Shown: piece by piece, positions 43,667 through 55,265 of the stretch
Layout of the letters: every line of letters begins with the position of its first letter
Numbering within the stretch: position 1 is the first letter of the stretch
Source of the DNA: Zhengitettix transpicula
Taxonomy: Eukaryota; Arthropoda; Insecta; Orthoptera; Tetrigidae
DNA: 64,000 nt
Direction: 5' to 3'
Assembly: GCA_037074705.1 (NCBI GenBank)
Contig: CM073594.1
Coordinates: 78,865,009 to 78,929,008 of the forward strand
Program-made: the position numbers and the translations under genes
The notes under the pieces: generated by a model
Seen by the model: only the letters and a program-made list of their open reading frames with translations
What the model was told of the DNA's origin: nothing
The model's database searches: none

Positions 43667-44760
43667 TGTAATATAAAATAGCGGTACCACGTAACTAAAA
43701 TAAATATACCAATTTAAACAAACAATTATTTATTAAAACACAATTTTACAATTTTATAAAACCAAACAATTTTATTTACCTAGAATACATTTTAAATAAT
43801 TGGACTCGGTACCCTCAAGGTCTTTACTGGGTTGATAGGAAACGGAACAAAATGTTACAATTAAACAAATACAGTTACAATAAATGAAAAACGAAATGAA
43901 TGAAACGAAAAGAAACGATTGAAACGAATGAAACGAAAGTAACTAAATCTGACACTTTTTACCCTTTATTAGCAATTTACAATTATGAATTCAGAAAAAT
44001 AAACTTACACGGTCTTTGGTCCACACATTCACTTCATACAGGCTTAAAAGGCACCAGGCTGCGCTCACACTCTGCTACCACAGCCACCTCCTCTTGACGA
44101 CGTCACCCTCTCGACGAATTCAAACACCTCTGCTATCAGACAGACCTCCACGATGAAACTCCCACCGACTGTTGACTGATGTCAAGCTAATTACTCTCGG
44201 CCACTTAGCTTGGCCTAGCATCCGATGATCTCTCGTTTTTGCAAACTACTAACTGTTCATAACAATTGTTTTCGGCCACATTAACTGCCCCGCGTCCGTC
44301 CCTGCGGAATTGCACCACCGCTCTCCCCGCTGACACGTCCTCCCGTCCACACGAAATGATAATGAAGCTCTTCGAACTGTCCAACTGCCCTCTTATTTAT
44401 ATCCGGGCTCCAGAATCTTCCCTTGTTTTCACAGTTTTTTTCCATTTCCACTTTCGCCAAACAAACACCATCTGTTGCCGTTTTCCCGCTCCGAGAGCCA
44501 TTCAAACAATTAAATTAAACGTTTCCTTTTAATCTAATTGCGTTGTCCATCTGTTATGATGCCTTTCAGGGTTCCGTCGGTCACAACCATTTAGCCTTAA
44601 GAGCCGCAAAATGCCCCAATTATTAGACCTCCCCTTCTCTAAAAGTCACTTGCCCATAATTTTATATGTACGCGCTACTCAAGGATCCCCAGTCTGAGTA
44701 CGTAAACAAATCTAACAAAAATAAGAACAGACTTCATGTCTTTCTTAGCTGGTTATTACA
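43667..44760. mobile_element. Solo LTR, TGTAAT...ATTACA family (third subfamily)
   Basis: TGTAATATAAAATAGCGG...AGCTGGTTATTACA, 1094 bp, with ATATAT on both sides. An interior CTCAAGGTCTTTACTGGGTT corresponds to the CTCAGGG...GGGTT block of the 16239/18451 copies, but the rest differs. No ORF of note. Confidence 0.65.
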
Positions 44761-44995
44761 ATATATATATTTTGACTTTGTCTCTACTTCCTGCCGACTG
44801 GGCCAGTAATGTAGACCAGTACTTTTGGTTTACAGAATTTTTATTACAGAAATTTTAATGTATACGGACAGAGTAACAATCCCTCTTGTCTCGTAACGAT
44901 ACAACTGCCGACCTTTCACACAGCGGCGATATATATACACAGCAAGAATACAAGGTTCAGTTGGTCAGTTCACTTTGCTCTGGTGTGACCGTAGG

Positions 44996-46540
44996 TCAAA
45001 TACAAATAAGGATAGCGGGGAGATAAAGGTCGACATGGACCCGACTTGGAAGAGTCTGGCAAGAATATTCTAGTAATATCATTGCATGAGATATAATACG
45101 TGCCCTACGTGTAAGTAGGAGTGCCTCGCATTTACCAACATTAATCTTAATTCGCCATCGTGTTAACCATGGTTCGAGTGCGTTGAGTGCGCGTTGTAAT
45201 TTATTATTAAGTGCCGATGGTCGCCTCGACTGAGCAAAGATGGCTGTGTCGTCTGCGAATATTGCGACCTGGGTTTCTGGAGTTGTGGGGACAACGTTGA
45301 TGTAGATGTTATGTAGAACTGGCCCTACGATACATCCTTGAGGCACTCCTGCATGCATTCCCCTTACAGTTGATTGTGTTGTGTTGACGTCCACAAAGAA
45401 TGTCCTACGTGATAGGTACGAGTGGAGCAGCGTATGAGTGCAAGCGGGAACCTACAGTCATTGAGCTGTCTTATCAGGCCATTGTGCCATATCTTGTCGA
45501 AAGCCTTTTCCACGTCAAGGAAAACGGCTGGCGTCGACCTTTCCAGGTTATACCCTCTTGTTACGTGTTCAACTACTCGTAGCTGGAGTGTTGATTCCTA
45601 AAGCCAAATTGCTCCGGCCTCAGGAGATCGTTTTCTGTGCAGTGTTCTGTGATCCTGCACAAAATTACCTTCTCGACCACTTTACCTAGCGAGCAAAGTA
45701 AAGTTATGGGCCTGTAGTTGGTCGGAAGTGAGTGGTCTTTCCCGGGTTTACGGAAGGTCAGTGTACCTTCCCCTGTTTCCAGGTGTCCCGGATGTGTTGT
45801 GTTCGGAAGATGGCATTCGTGGTGATAGTGATCTGCTCGAGTGCTCTGGGGAGGGGGGGGGAGCTGTTTGAGCACTCGATTCGGAATGCCATCCTGACCA
45901 GGCGCCTTGCTGGGATGTGTTTGCCGTATAGCCCACCGTATTGCACCTATGTTTGTGTGCCGTAGAGGTTCGGCGGCTTCTTGGGCTAACAGCTGTGTAA
46001 CAACCTGGTCCGTTTCAAGTGTGAATATCGGATCTGAGGGATCGTCATTCGGTTGAAATGTGGCTTCTAGCGTGTCGGCCAGCAGTTCAGCCTTCTCCGA
46101 GTCGGAGTATGCGTGCCCTGCTGGTCCGTTAAGCGTTGATATTTGGTATGCCTCCCGTGTAAAGTGTCTCGCCATCTGCCACTAGGAGCGTGTGGAGGTG
46201 TCGAAGCTGGCTAGGAGCTTGTCCCATTCCCTGCTTGTGTGTGTGTTTGATGTGTTCTCTGATGATGTCTCTAAGTCTGTTCATATGAGTTTTGTATATT
46301 TGCAACCTAGTTCGCTGCCAATACCCTCTAAGTCTATTCCTTAGGGTAATTAACTCCTTTATGCTATCAGGGAGCACCGTCCTGTGTTGGTGCGAAGTTA
46401 CAGTTGGTATGACGGTGAGCGACTGAACAGACTGGTCTATTTCCGCCGCGGTGTTGATGTTGTCGTGTGGTTCATGTTTCTTTTGACGGTTTCCCGTAAT
46501 AAGCAGCAGCGACGACTTACTGGAGGTCCAGCCGTAATAA
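44996..46540 (-). pseudogene. Jockey-type LINE RT fragment
   Basis: 46129-46377 encodes a linker with LRGYWQRTRLQIYKTHMN. 45573-46175 encodes SKAPGQDGIPNRVLKQLPPP and NYRPITLLCSLGKVVEKVIL with EQFGFRNQHSS. 44996-45394 encodes GVPQGCIVGPVLHNIYIN and VAIFADDTAIFAQS, the catalytic loop intact. Frames are shifted, and the RT palm motif-A segment (45395-45572) is poorly preserved. Endonuclease and ORF1 are not present. Confidence 0.8.
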
Positions 46541-46559
46541 ATTCCAGTTGACCCTCTTA

Positions 46560-47040
46560 TAGTTGAACATGACGCGTTATGGAAACAACAAACAAATAAA
46601 TGTATTTTATCCGGGAATATTTCCCAGAGCCGTTATAGGGCGTGTAGCCCTCTTCGGCAAAAGATTAACGAAATAAAAAGTTTGGCTCGCACCAAGGCAG
46701 ACCGCAGCAAACCCAGCGAAAGCAGGCTTGGAAGGAAAAAGGGGTTGTAGGTGTATGGATGTCTAAGTGTGTGGGTAGGATAGAAAAGGTGCCCTGGAGA
46801 AGGTATCAGCCACCTCACCGGCCTCCCGAGGAACCGCCCTCCGCGCGACCACACACCGAGCTAGCCTCCATCATGCGTTAGGGGGGAAAAGGGGGAAAGG
46901 AGGGGAGGGAAACGCAGTTTCGAGTTATTAGGGCCTCTTGGCTGCGATTTTATTGACCTACTCGGCATTCGCCATTGATACAGGAAAACCCTATAAAACC
47001 TGTATCGAGTAGGACGGATGTGTGGAGAGTTGACAAGATG
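46560..47040 (-). repeat. LINE/SINE 3'-tail-like repeat
   Basis: On the minus strand a hairpin-containing block, GATACAGGTTTTATAGGG...CCTGTATC and GGCGAATGCCGAGTAGG, is shared with 55420-55500. It is followed by GGGCTACACGCCCTATAACG and an A/T-rich end. No ORF. Likely the 3' UTR of a LINE or a SINE derived from it. Confidence 0.45.
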
Positions 47041-47336
47041 TAAACAAAACTGAAAAAGATAAGAGGATTAAATGTACATGTAAATAAAAATTTATAACTT
47101 GGAGGTTCTCAGACTTCTTTTCTGGTGGAATTCCTGAAACATAAGGGATGTTTTATTAGATGATAATGATCTCTTTTTTTTAGTTTAAAACCTGTAAGAA
47201 AAGTAAAAAGGATTAGACATATGTGTGATTTCGAGGTTTGTGTTTGATTTTGTAGTGTTGGTTACAGCTAAGATTTATGGAGAGAAAAGCTTAATTCAAA
47301 TTATACCTAAGGTGGTTCGGGATAGGTTGGTTGAAT
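47041..47336. other. No gene recognised
   Basis: AT-rich joining sequence between the LINE-tail repeat and the broken end of Utopia-like copy d. Confidence 0.4.
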
Positions 47337-48206
47337 TCAGGTGGAAGATTTGGTATGATGATATCGGGATTTAGTTCCTGCAGATTTCTGCACTTGGGAC
47401 TTATTTATGTTGCATTTTGGGGTGTTTCCCTCCAGAATTAATCTGATTGCCCGTCGTCTATTTTGCCTGTACAGTTTCTGAATGAATGCGCAGTCATTTA
47501 TGTCCGATTCACGGATTGTTCTCTTATTTTCAGCGGGAGGTGGGAGTTTCACCAGTTTCTTAACCTCCTCTGTTACTGTTTCTAAGGATTCGCAGAATAG
47601 TTCCCATTTTTCCTTGCTTTTGTTATCGTTTAGTATTGTTCTAAATAATTGCAGGTATATCTGGAACTGGTGCGGGTCCTCGTCTGGGGTGGCGTCTTCC
47701 CCTTGGGGTTGGGAGGTTGTGGTTGTGTGAGATTCCTCTTCCTGTGTGGGGGCTCTATGGTGGACTGGGGGTGGCTGATGCTCTGGTAGCGGGTTGCGGG
47801 ACTTTCTGTTTTCCATTAGAGTTCTCATGGTGTGTGCCGCCAGGTGGTTCAGCAACCCGCGCCGAGTTAAGAACGATTCAGGGCACTTCTCGCACAGGTG
47901 TTCCGCCGTTATATCCGCTTCTGCTGGGCACGTATGCAAGGTGGGCCGCGGTCCAGTTATCGCATTGCACGCCGAGCAAATGTTTACTTCATTTAATATT
48001 ACTAGCCCGTGATCTCGGGCGAGATGTCTTTTTAGCGACTGCTTTGTGCTGGCCCAGGTTGCCGCCTTGAATGACTTTTTACACTCAGTTTCTGTGCATT
48101 TAGCAATGCTGGGTGGTGGGTATTTGAAAGTGATTCTACTTCCCTCGCGGAAGATATGCTCGACGCAATCGGCGTCGGGCTCTATTTCAGCGTCTTCGGG
48201 ATTCAT
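47337..48206 (-). pseudogene. Utopia-like LINE copy d, ORF2 N-terminus
   Basis: 289 codons from ATG, whose A is shared with the ORF1 stop (TAATG). First zinc region CTETECKKSFKAATWASTKQ... HLARDH, a CSACNAITGPRPTLHTC pair, then a C2H2 finger CEKCPESFLTRRGLLNHLAAH. The basic RT-proximal region is CAFIQKLYRQNRRRAIRLIL. It ends in unrelated sequence, so RT and endonuclease are lost by truncation. Confidence 0.82.
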
Positions 48207-49336
48207 TATTGGTCCGTTGGTTGGGTTTCGATCGCGTCTGTATTCTTTCGCTTTTTACTAGGGTCGATTGTTTGTGGGGCTATCGGTGCTTTCCCCTTCC
48301 TCGATTTCCTCTTCCTTTTGGCCGGGGAGTCTGCGCCTGTGCTGTCGAGCGAGCTGTCGCTTGTTTCTAGTGCAGATTCTTGTACGTTCATCGGGCTGCT
48401 TAAGTCCGCAAATATTTCATCGAGCGTTTTATCTATGTCAATTGGTGTGTTGTTTTCTTCCAGTGCCGGTTCATCATTAGTTGTCTTTGCTTCGGTCATC
48501 ACGGCCTCGCCTTGTTCTTTGGCCTCTATCCTTGGCTCGTGTCGGACGAGTGCTGGAAATGCCTTGGTTGATGCAATGTTGACACTATTTTCCGGGCAGT
48601 TTTTGCTTGTGTGGTTTTTGGAGCTGCACCATTTGCATCCGTTCGGGCACTCGGCGCTCACGTGTCCCCTTGTCTGGCAGTTGAAGCACCGCCTATCAGG
48701 GCACAACCCTGCCGCGTGATCCGGGGACTGACATACTCTACATCTCTTCTCCATACCCTGGTATGTTATGTTAAGTTTTATGGATCCTATGAAGATTGCA
48801 TTGGGTATTCTTTCGCCTTTTACGAAGGCGAAAAGCTTACCCGTTTGAAACCCATATTCATCGACAATCTCTTCAACGTGCGACACAGTGCATTGTTCCG
48901 CGAGTTAGGCGCAACCATGATCAAAGCTAATCATTATGGATGGATTGTAGATCCATATCTTTCGGCTCCTTGGGACGAATGGGGTCACTTTGAATTCTAG
49001 GTCTTCAACTTTAAAAGAGGCCAAGTTTACTAATTTGTCTACTCTCGCGGGGGTTGCAAGAACAACGTGGACTTCACGATTGACTTGTCGAATGGCGGTA
49101 ATTTCCGTCTTCGCTGTACCTATGGCTTGCGACAGGCTGGCTGCGAATCTGGTCTTGATTTTAGCATCAATTTCTATTCTATCATCCGTTGGTATGCACC
49201 GGACGGCTCGCCTTCTGTCATACCCGATATTGTTGATTGGCGTTACGTTCAGTGCGTTTCTTGCGGCGATTGCCGCGAACGATGTCTTTTTGGTTTCGGC
49301 CACCTCGTGGCCGTCATTGACGCTTTCTGGGTTCAT
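48206..49336 (-). pseudogene. Utopia-like LINE copy d, ORF1 with one stop
   Basis: 377 codons from ATG at 49336, one frame throughout except for an in-frame TAA at 48905-48907. The N-terminal part FAAIAARNALNV... IGYDRRRAVRC is conserved with copy e. The middle has KIWIYNPSIMIS. Then IGSIKLNITYQGMEKRCRVC and knuckles CFNCQTRGHVSAEC and CKWCSSKNH. The C-terminus is basic (KRKRKSRKGKAP). Likely an RNA-binding chaperone of the retrotransposon. The single stop may be one mutation or a reading error. Confidence 0.82.
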
Positions 49337-50260
49337 GGTAGGGTTGGCCAATCGGCCAGTCCCTTCCGTTTTACGGCGTAAGTACACGGGATTTGGGGTT
49401 GACTAAGTCCCGACCACAAGTACGACCCCGAAGGGCTGGTTTCACCAACGCGACACTTGTGGTCTGCGCCCTCCTCTCTTTATCTATCGCTAGTACAACT
49501 AGCGAAATTGCCCAGAGACCACGATAGGACGTGAGAGGTCGGACTTGCTATCAGAGCTGTCGCAGACAGGCGGCGTTTCCCGATTGTCAATCGAGGCCTT
49601 TGATAGCTTTTGGTCTCGCCGGATGAGGGGTGAAGCGTTAAGCGAAGTTGCTTACGCAACTAAGACTTGTGGGCCTTGGCTGATTTAGCCAAGGTACAAG
49701 ACAAACAAGAATAAAAGAAACGAACGTTGAAAAAACGGAAGTCTTGTAGTCTTTGGCTAATTCGCCAAAGAGCAAAACTGGACAACAAAATATACAATAA
49801 ATTAATGCAAAGAAGGGTGGATCGGCGACAACGATGGGACTAACGATGAACTATCGCACTAATATGCTAGTGCAAATGATAACGGTGAAAGAAATATAAG
49901 GTTTGATGTACAGGGCGTGGAGCAACTAGGCCAGACTATATACCCTGGCCTGGTTGAGGAGGACGCGAGAGGTAAGGAGTGAGCGTGGTATTGCCCCGCT
50001 CACAGGATGGGTCAACGTTTATTAAGGTTGAGAGGTGTTGTTAAGGCTAATTGGGTTCAAGGAAGGAAGTGTAACGCTCAAGCTCGTGACCTAGGCCACG
50101 CCACAGTCCAATAAATTGGCTGATGTGTCCTCTCACGTTACGGAAAATGAATAGGATTTGTTATAGATAAGGTGTTTTTAGGATAATACACGATAAACGT
50201 GGCGAAGAGCGGCTCAGAACGTTTAGCAAGAAACAAAGGAAAATAAGGTCTGATATGTTC
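49337..50260 (-). other. Utopia-like copy d 5' leader
   Basis: Non-coding. The ORF1-proximal about 300 bp is about 97 percent identical to the leader of copy e. It includes paired hairpins (CCTTGGCT/AGCCAAGG at about 49675-49695 and CTTTGGC/GCCAAAG at about 49755-49775) and one copy of a three-stem RNA motif at 50065-50143. The far 5' end is near 50225-50260, adjacent to the 3' end of copy e. Confidence 0.7.
50065..50143 (-). ncRNA. Three-stem structured RNA motif, leader copy 1
   Basis: On the minus strand: P1 GTAACG with CGTTAC; linker AGAGGACACATC; P2 AGCCAA with TTGGACT; linker GTGGCG; P3 GTGGCC with GGTCAC; linker CGAGCTTGA; closing P1. The same linkers with different but complementary stems occur at 55960-56103. 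I do not recognise the motif. Confidence 0.7.
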
Positions 50261-50353
50261 TGTATTTGTCTATCACCCAGGGATAAGTTTTCCAGTATTC
50301 TTACACACTATTCAGTAAAATTGCATTAAAAATCTCTAATTAAAAACCTATAA

Positions 50354-53300
50354 CTACGCCTGCGGAACACCTGTGAGGTGTCCCGCATAGATGTCGCGTG
50401 ACCATCGGATTGTGTCTGACACGCAGAGGACTTTCATTAACGATGCGTATGACCTTGTGCACTATGTTCGCATGAACGCGTCATTTTTGGGGTCCCAAGA
50501 ACCCAGTGAGCCTATTACAAATGGGACTACCACTACCTCGTCATATGTTCTTAATAGGCTTTTCTTCATCTCCTCATATCGGGCTTCTTTGCGGGCTCTG
50601 GCCTCCTCCAGAGCTAATGTACGGTTTTCAAAGCTAATCGTTACGTCAACTACGTAGGCGGATCTATTTTTCACTAGTAACAGGTCGGGATGTTGTAGAT
50701 TCCCCTCTATGACTGGCCTGTTTTCGGCTACTAGCCTGAATTTACTTTTTGCCGCTTCTTTGATTCTATCTACTATCGCGTTATGCCGACTTAAAATTTC
50801 TTTGTTGTTTGCGGGGCAATGGTTGATAACATGGGGCAATGTTTCATCCTTTGAGTTACATCTACGACATGTTTTGGTTTCTCCATCAAACCTGTAGGCG
50901 TTCAGCGGGACAAGTCCTAGACGGGCTCTATGTATAAAGCGCCAATCCGCAAATCGTATGTATTTGCCGGTTGTGTAGTAGTGGCTACTCGTCCGGCTGA
51001 GCGCTACTGCTTCCATCACTTTCCCCTGGTGTGGTGCCTCGTGTAAGGTTTTCGTTATCTTGTTCTGGAGTGTACTCCGTAAATTCTTGCAGATTATGTT
51101 CCTGTGGCGCTCGTATATTGTGGTTTCTTCAGCCGTTATGCTAATTGCCTGTTCTAGTTTCCATTCGATCTTTAAGTTTCTTGTGGCTACGCGTGCTCTA
51201 GTCCACGTGTTGCTTGTTCTATTGGTGTTTCCTTGGAAGATCCCTTCAATTGATCCTGACAGGTATTTTTCGGTTGTGGCCGTCGTTGGATCTTGGCCGG
51301 TTCTATCTTTTATTGTGGTTCCCAGTTCTATTCTCGCTAGCGACCTAATGACGGGGTCGGGGGAGGTGAGGAGTTTGAAAGCTCCGTCCACCGTCAAAAT
51401 GTCACTCTCGCTTGCCAGTATCGGTATCCCCATGCATCCGGCTTGTCTCGCGCCGTACAGGATGCTCTTTCTGGTAGGTTCGTAGTCTTTTTTAAAAGTG
51501 GCCTTATGAAGTTATCAAGCTTCTTCCATTCGTCTTTCATGAAAGCTCCAGTTCTGAGGGCAAACTGGGTTGAGGGGTAAAAGAAGGATTTTAGTGCATC
51601 AATCCTTTGCCACGGGGCTAGGCTGGATGTCATTATTTTTCCTGCCGTCAGCCTATGCTTTTTTAGTGAGCCCCAATCTGAAAGAATGTTGAAGCCGAAA
51701 GGAACGCCTAAGAAGCTGACTTGGTCGTAAGAGTCTAACGCTGGGAGTTCCTCGTTCCCCAGGAAAAATTTTGTTTGTCGGCATCCAGCTGGGGTTTTAC
51801 CATTGAAATGCATGGTCCTGCACTTCTTAGCATTGAATTCTAGGCTTAACCGTTTCGTAGTTGCTACTGTCGTCTCAATTAGTGTCTGTAGTTCTTCTGG
51901 GTTTTCTGCAATGATGCACAGGTCATCTGCGAAAGCTAGAACGGAGTGTCTTGATGTCTGGACAGTCGCTTCTATTTTTTCAATGACTGGGTTTATCGCT
52001 AGGTTAAATAGTGTGCCACTGAGGGGGCACCCCTGTCGTACTCCGGACTGGATCGGGATCTTCTCCGTCTCCCCCTCTGCCGTCATGATTGTCGCGTTGC
52101 TGTTCCTGTACATGTCTTCGACAATTTTGACTACTTTGTCTCCAGCTCGGGCTTGCCTCAGTGCCGCTGTCACTGCACTATGGGGGATAGAATTGAAGGC
52201 GTTTTTTAAGTCCAACCAGGCAATGCATAGCTCAGATTTCTGTTTCCTGGCTGATGTGAGGTAGTTTCGAAGGGCGTAGTTGTGTTCGAAAACTCCGTCA
52301 TATGGCCGGAATCCTTTTTGGCATTGGGAGAGTGCCGAGTGTTTTCCTATCCACTCATTCACCCTTTTAGTTAGTAGGCCTGTGTATAATTTGGCGATCG
52401 TTCTCAGTAGTGAGATCGGCCTGTAATTGTTAATGTCTTCCAGGTCGCCCGATTTGTGGATGAGGATGGTTTTGGCTGCTTTCCATTTGTCAGGTATCTT
52501 GTTATAGCGTAGGCATATGTTGAAAATGACTGATAGCAATTTCCCCTCGGGGTCCACCGCTTGCCAGTGATGATAAGAAAGTCGATCGTCTCCAGGTGCC
52601 GTGTTCTCGCATTTGCGGATTTTGTTTACTACTTCTTTCGCCGAAAACTTGTCCATTTGTACCGGGCTTCGTTGTTCATATACGGGGGTGTCGTAAAGTT
52701 CAGTTTCGCATCGTGTGGCTTGCCAAGCCATCTTGTAGTGGTTGGATATTAGTTCTTTTCCTAGTTGACACTTTGGAGTTTCCCCTTCTAGTATTAGTCT
52801 TATTGCTCTCCTTCTGTTTCTTTTGTAAAGCTTCTGTATGAAGCTGCAATCCGTTATATCAGATTCACGGGTAGGCCGATTCTCTGTTAGTGGCGGTGGG
52901 AGCTTTACAATCTTTTGCGTCGCTTCTGTTATTCCGTCTAATATATCACAGAATAGTGCCCATTTCTCTTCGGATTTGTTGTCTTCCATTATCGATCTTA
53001 ATGTCGGCAGGTGTGTGTGTGCCGGGTTTAGTGGTTCATTGTTCTCTTCGGTTTCCTCGTCTTCTTCTGGCGTGGGCGTGTTCTCCTCTTCCCCTTCTAC
53101 TTGTGGGGGTGCTCTATGGTGTGCAGGGGGGGGGTCTGTGGGTCGGAAGCGGGGTTTCTGTCTCCCTCTGGGTCATCCTCTCCTTCAGTGTATGTGCCGC
53201 TAGGTGGTTGCGCAGTCCTCTCATTGTCACAAACGACTGCGGGCATTTGTCGCACAGAAATTCACCCGCTTCTTGATTTTGTGGTGTGTCAGTCCTTGTT

Positions 53301-53596
53301 GCTAGGCACTCGTGGTATTTCGGGCGCGGTCCGAGGGTTTCTTTGCAGGCTAGGCATACATTTACATCTTGGTGAATCTCTACGCCGTGCTCCCTCGACA
53401 GGTGCCTCTTCAGGGATTGCTTCATGCACGACCATGATGCTGCCCTAAACTGTCTCTTGCAGTAGTTCTCAGTGCATGTTATTTCATCGGGCGTGGGGAA
53501 TCCTATTATCAATCTGTTATTTTGTCGGACGATGTGTGTTTCGCCCGGTTCTGGCTGGTTAATTAGTTGTTCTTCCATAATTAGTTGTTCTTCCAT
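50354..53596 (-). pseudogene. Utopia-like LINE copy e, ORF2 (near intact)
   Basis: About 1080 codons. N-terminal zinc region CTENYCKRQFRAASWSCMKQ...HLSREH, a C2H2 finger CDKCPQSFVTMRGLRNHLAAH at about residues 117-137, RT with CIAWLDLKNAFNSIPH, GVRQGCPLSGTLFN and LAFADDLCI (near 51918), thumb, CCHC motif CRRCNSKDETLPHVINHC (near 50870), then an R2-type restriction-like endonuclease block HPDLLLVKNRSAYVVDVTIS and the following Lys/Arg helix. Damage: an indel in a nine-C run at about 53130, a second compensating indel at about 51460, and TAG at 50462-50464; the natural end is 50354. All RT and endonuclease catalytic residues I can identify are present. Confidence 0.85.
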
Positions 53597-53598
53597 AA

Positions 53599-54729
53599 TT
53601 AGTTTGCTAATTTGGGCATTGACGGTAGTTCGTTTTTACGTTTTTTACTGGCTTCTGCCGTTCCTGGGGCGACTGGCGCTTTCCCTTTCCTGCTTCTGCG
53701 TTTCCGCTTTGTGGAGTTGTCGGTTTCAATTTCATCAGACGATGTTCCGCTAGGTTCCTGGTTGCTTTCTGTCAGCATCTCTTCCTCCTCTGTCGTCTGC
53801 GGGGTGGTGGCGACGGTCACGGCTGTTATGTCATCAAGGCTTGGCTTTTCGACACCCTCTGTCACTCGGGCAGCGGTGGTCGGAATCTCTTTTTTGGTCG
53901 TGGTCAGTGCTTTTCTTTGGCGGCTTTCCAGCAGCGGAAAATTCTTCGTGGAGTTAAGGTCAATGTTATTTTGGGCACAGTTTTTGCTCTTGTGCCCCGT
54001 GAGGCCACACCACTTGCAACCTATGGTGCATTCCGCACTCACGTGGCCCTTGGTGTTGCAGTTGTAGCATTTCCTTTCCGGGCACACTCCTGCCTCATGT
54101 TCCGGGGACTGGCAGAGCCGACATCTTCTCTCCATTCCCTGGTAGGTTATGTTTAGCCTTATTGATCCTATGTATATTGCGGTGGGAATGTTTTCTCCTC
54201 TCACGTAGGCGAACAGTTTCCCCGTTTGGAATTGGTATTCGTCAATAATTTCCTCAATGTGGGTTACTATGCACTGTTCCGCTAACTTGGCCCTAATCAT
54301 CTCCCGGCTGATTATGATGGATGGGTTGTATATCCAGATCTTTCTGTTTCTGGGAACGTATGGAATAATTTTGAAATCGGTGCCGTTTATTTTCACTGGT
54401 GATTTCGTCAGTAGTTTGTCCACTTGTGCCGGTGAGGACAGCACCACGTGGATTTCATTCTGGACCTGGCGGATTGCGGTTATTTCTCTTGGCTGTATTT
54501 CAATCGTTGTGCAGATGCTTGTTGCAAAAAGTTTCTTCGTTTCGGTGCTGACGGTTTCTACTTCACAATCAGGGACACACCTAACTGCCCTCCGCCTATC
54601 GTACCCTATATTGTCCGACGGGTTGGGGTTAGTTACATTTCGTGCTGCTATTTTCGCGAACGATGCCTTTGGGGCCGCAGGGGTGGAGGTAGTGGAGTGC
54701 ATATCAGATTCTATCTGGTTTTCTAACAT
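53599..54729 (-). CDS. Utopia-like LINE copy e, ORF1
   Basis: 376 codons, uninterrupted, from ATG at 54729 (MLENQIESD); the frame is open a little further upstream without ATG. N-terminal FAKIAARNVTNPNP and IGYDRRRAVRCVP, middle HVVLSSPAQVDKLL and KIWIYNPSIIIS, then YIGSIRLNITYQGMERRCRL, CCHC knuckles CYNCNTKGHVSAEC and CKWCGLTGH, acidic linker and basic tail STKRKRRSRKGKAP. The stop TAA is followed after two bases by the ORF2 ATG, favouring termination-reinitiation. Role: nucleic-acid binding in the element's RNP. Confidence 0.88.
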   Translation of the reverse strand: MLENQIESDMHSTTSTPAAPKASFAKIAARNVTNPNPSDNIGYDRRRAVRCVPDCEVETVSTETKKLFATSICTTIEIQPREITAIRQVQNEIHVVLSSPAQVDKLLTKSPVKINGTDFKIIPYVPRNRKIWIYNPSIIISREMIRAKLAEQCIVTHIEEIIDEYQFQTGKLFAYVRGENIPTAIYIGSIRLNITYQGMERRCRLCQSPEHEAGVCPERKCYNCNTKGHVSAECTIGCKWCGLTGHKSKNCAQNNIDLNSTKNFPLLESRQRKALTTTKKEIPTTAARVTEGVEKPSLDDITAVTVATTPQTTEEEEMLTESNQEPSGTSSDEIETDNSTKRKRRSRKGKAPVAPGTAEASKKRKNELPSMPKLAN

Positions 54730-55265
54730 ATTATCCCTAGGGTCTGGCACAGCCAGCCCTTTGCTAGGTTCATTGCTCGTTTTGGGATTTGGGGTTGATT
54801 AAGTCCCTACCACAAGTACGACCCCGAAGGGCTGGTTTCACCAACGCGACACTTGTGGTATGCGCCCTCCTCTCTTTATCTATCGCTAGTACAACTAGCG
54901 AAATTGCCCAGAGACCACGATAGGACGTGAGAGGTCGGACTTGCTATCAGAGCTGTCGCAGACAGGCGGCGTTTCCCGATTGTCAATCGAGGCCTTTGAT
55001 AGCTTTTGGTCTCGCCGGATAAGGGGTGAAGCGTGAAGCAAAGTTGCTTACGCAACGAAGACTTGTCGGCCTTGGCTGATTAGCCAAGGAACAAGACGAA
55101 ACAAAAAACAAAAAACAAAGTTGATAGAAAAAACGAAAAACGTGAGCCTTGTGGTCTTTGGCTGATTTGCCAAAGTACAAAGTCAAAACAAAACAAAGCA
55201 AAATGCAACAACAAGTCAAGAGCAACGATAAGGCTGTTGGAGAATAAGCGCACTAATCGTCTAGT

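Noticed and set aside
46860..46930. G-rich tract as a regulatory quadruplex
   Set aside because: G-runs are present, but the tract lies in a LINE-tail-like repeat and nothing ties it to a gene.
48156..48719. 187-codon plus-strand ORF
   Set aside because: Exact antisense shadow of ORF1 of Utopia-like copy d; its Ser/Leu-rich product is typical of an antisense frame.
50095..50135. Hammerhead ribozyme on the plus strand (CTGATGTGTCC)
   Set aside because: Present in only one of three motif copies, lacks GAAA, and the covariation supports a different three-stem layout on the minus strand.
54257..54802. 181-codon plus-strand ORF
   Set aside because: Antisense shadow of the intact ORF1 of copy e.
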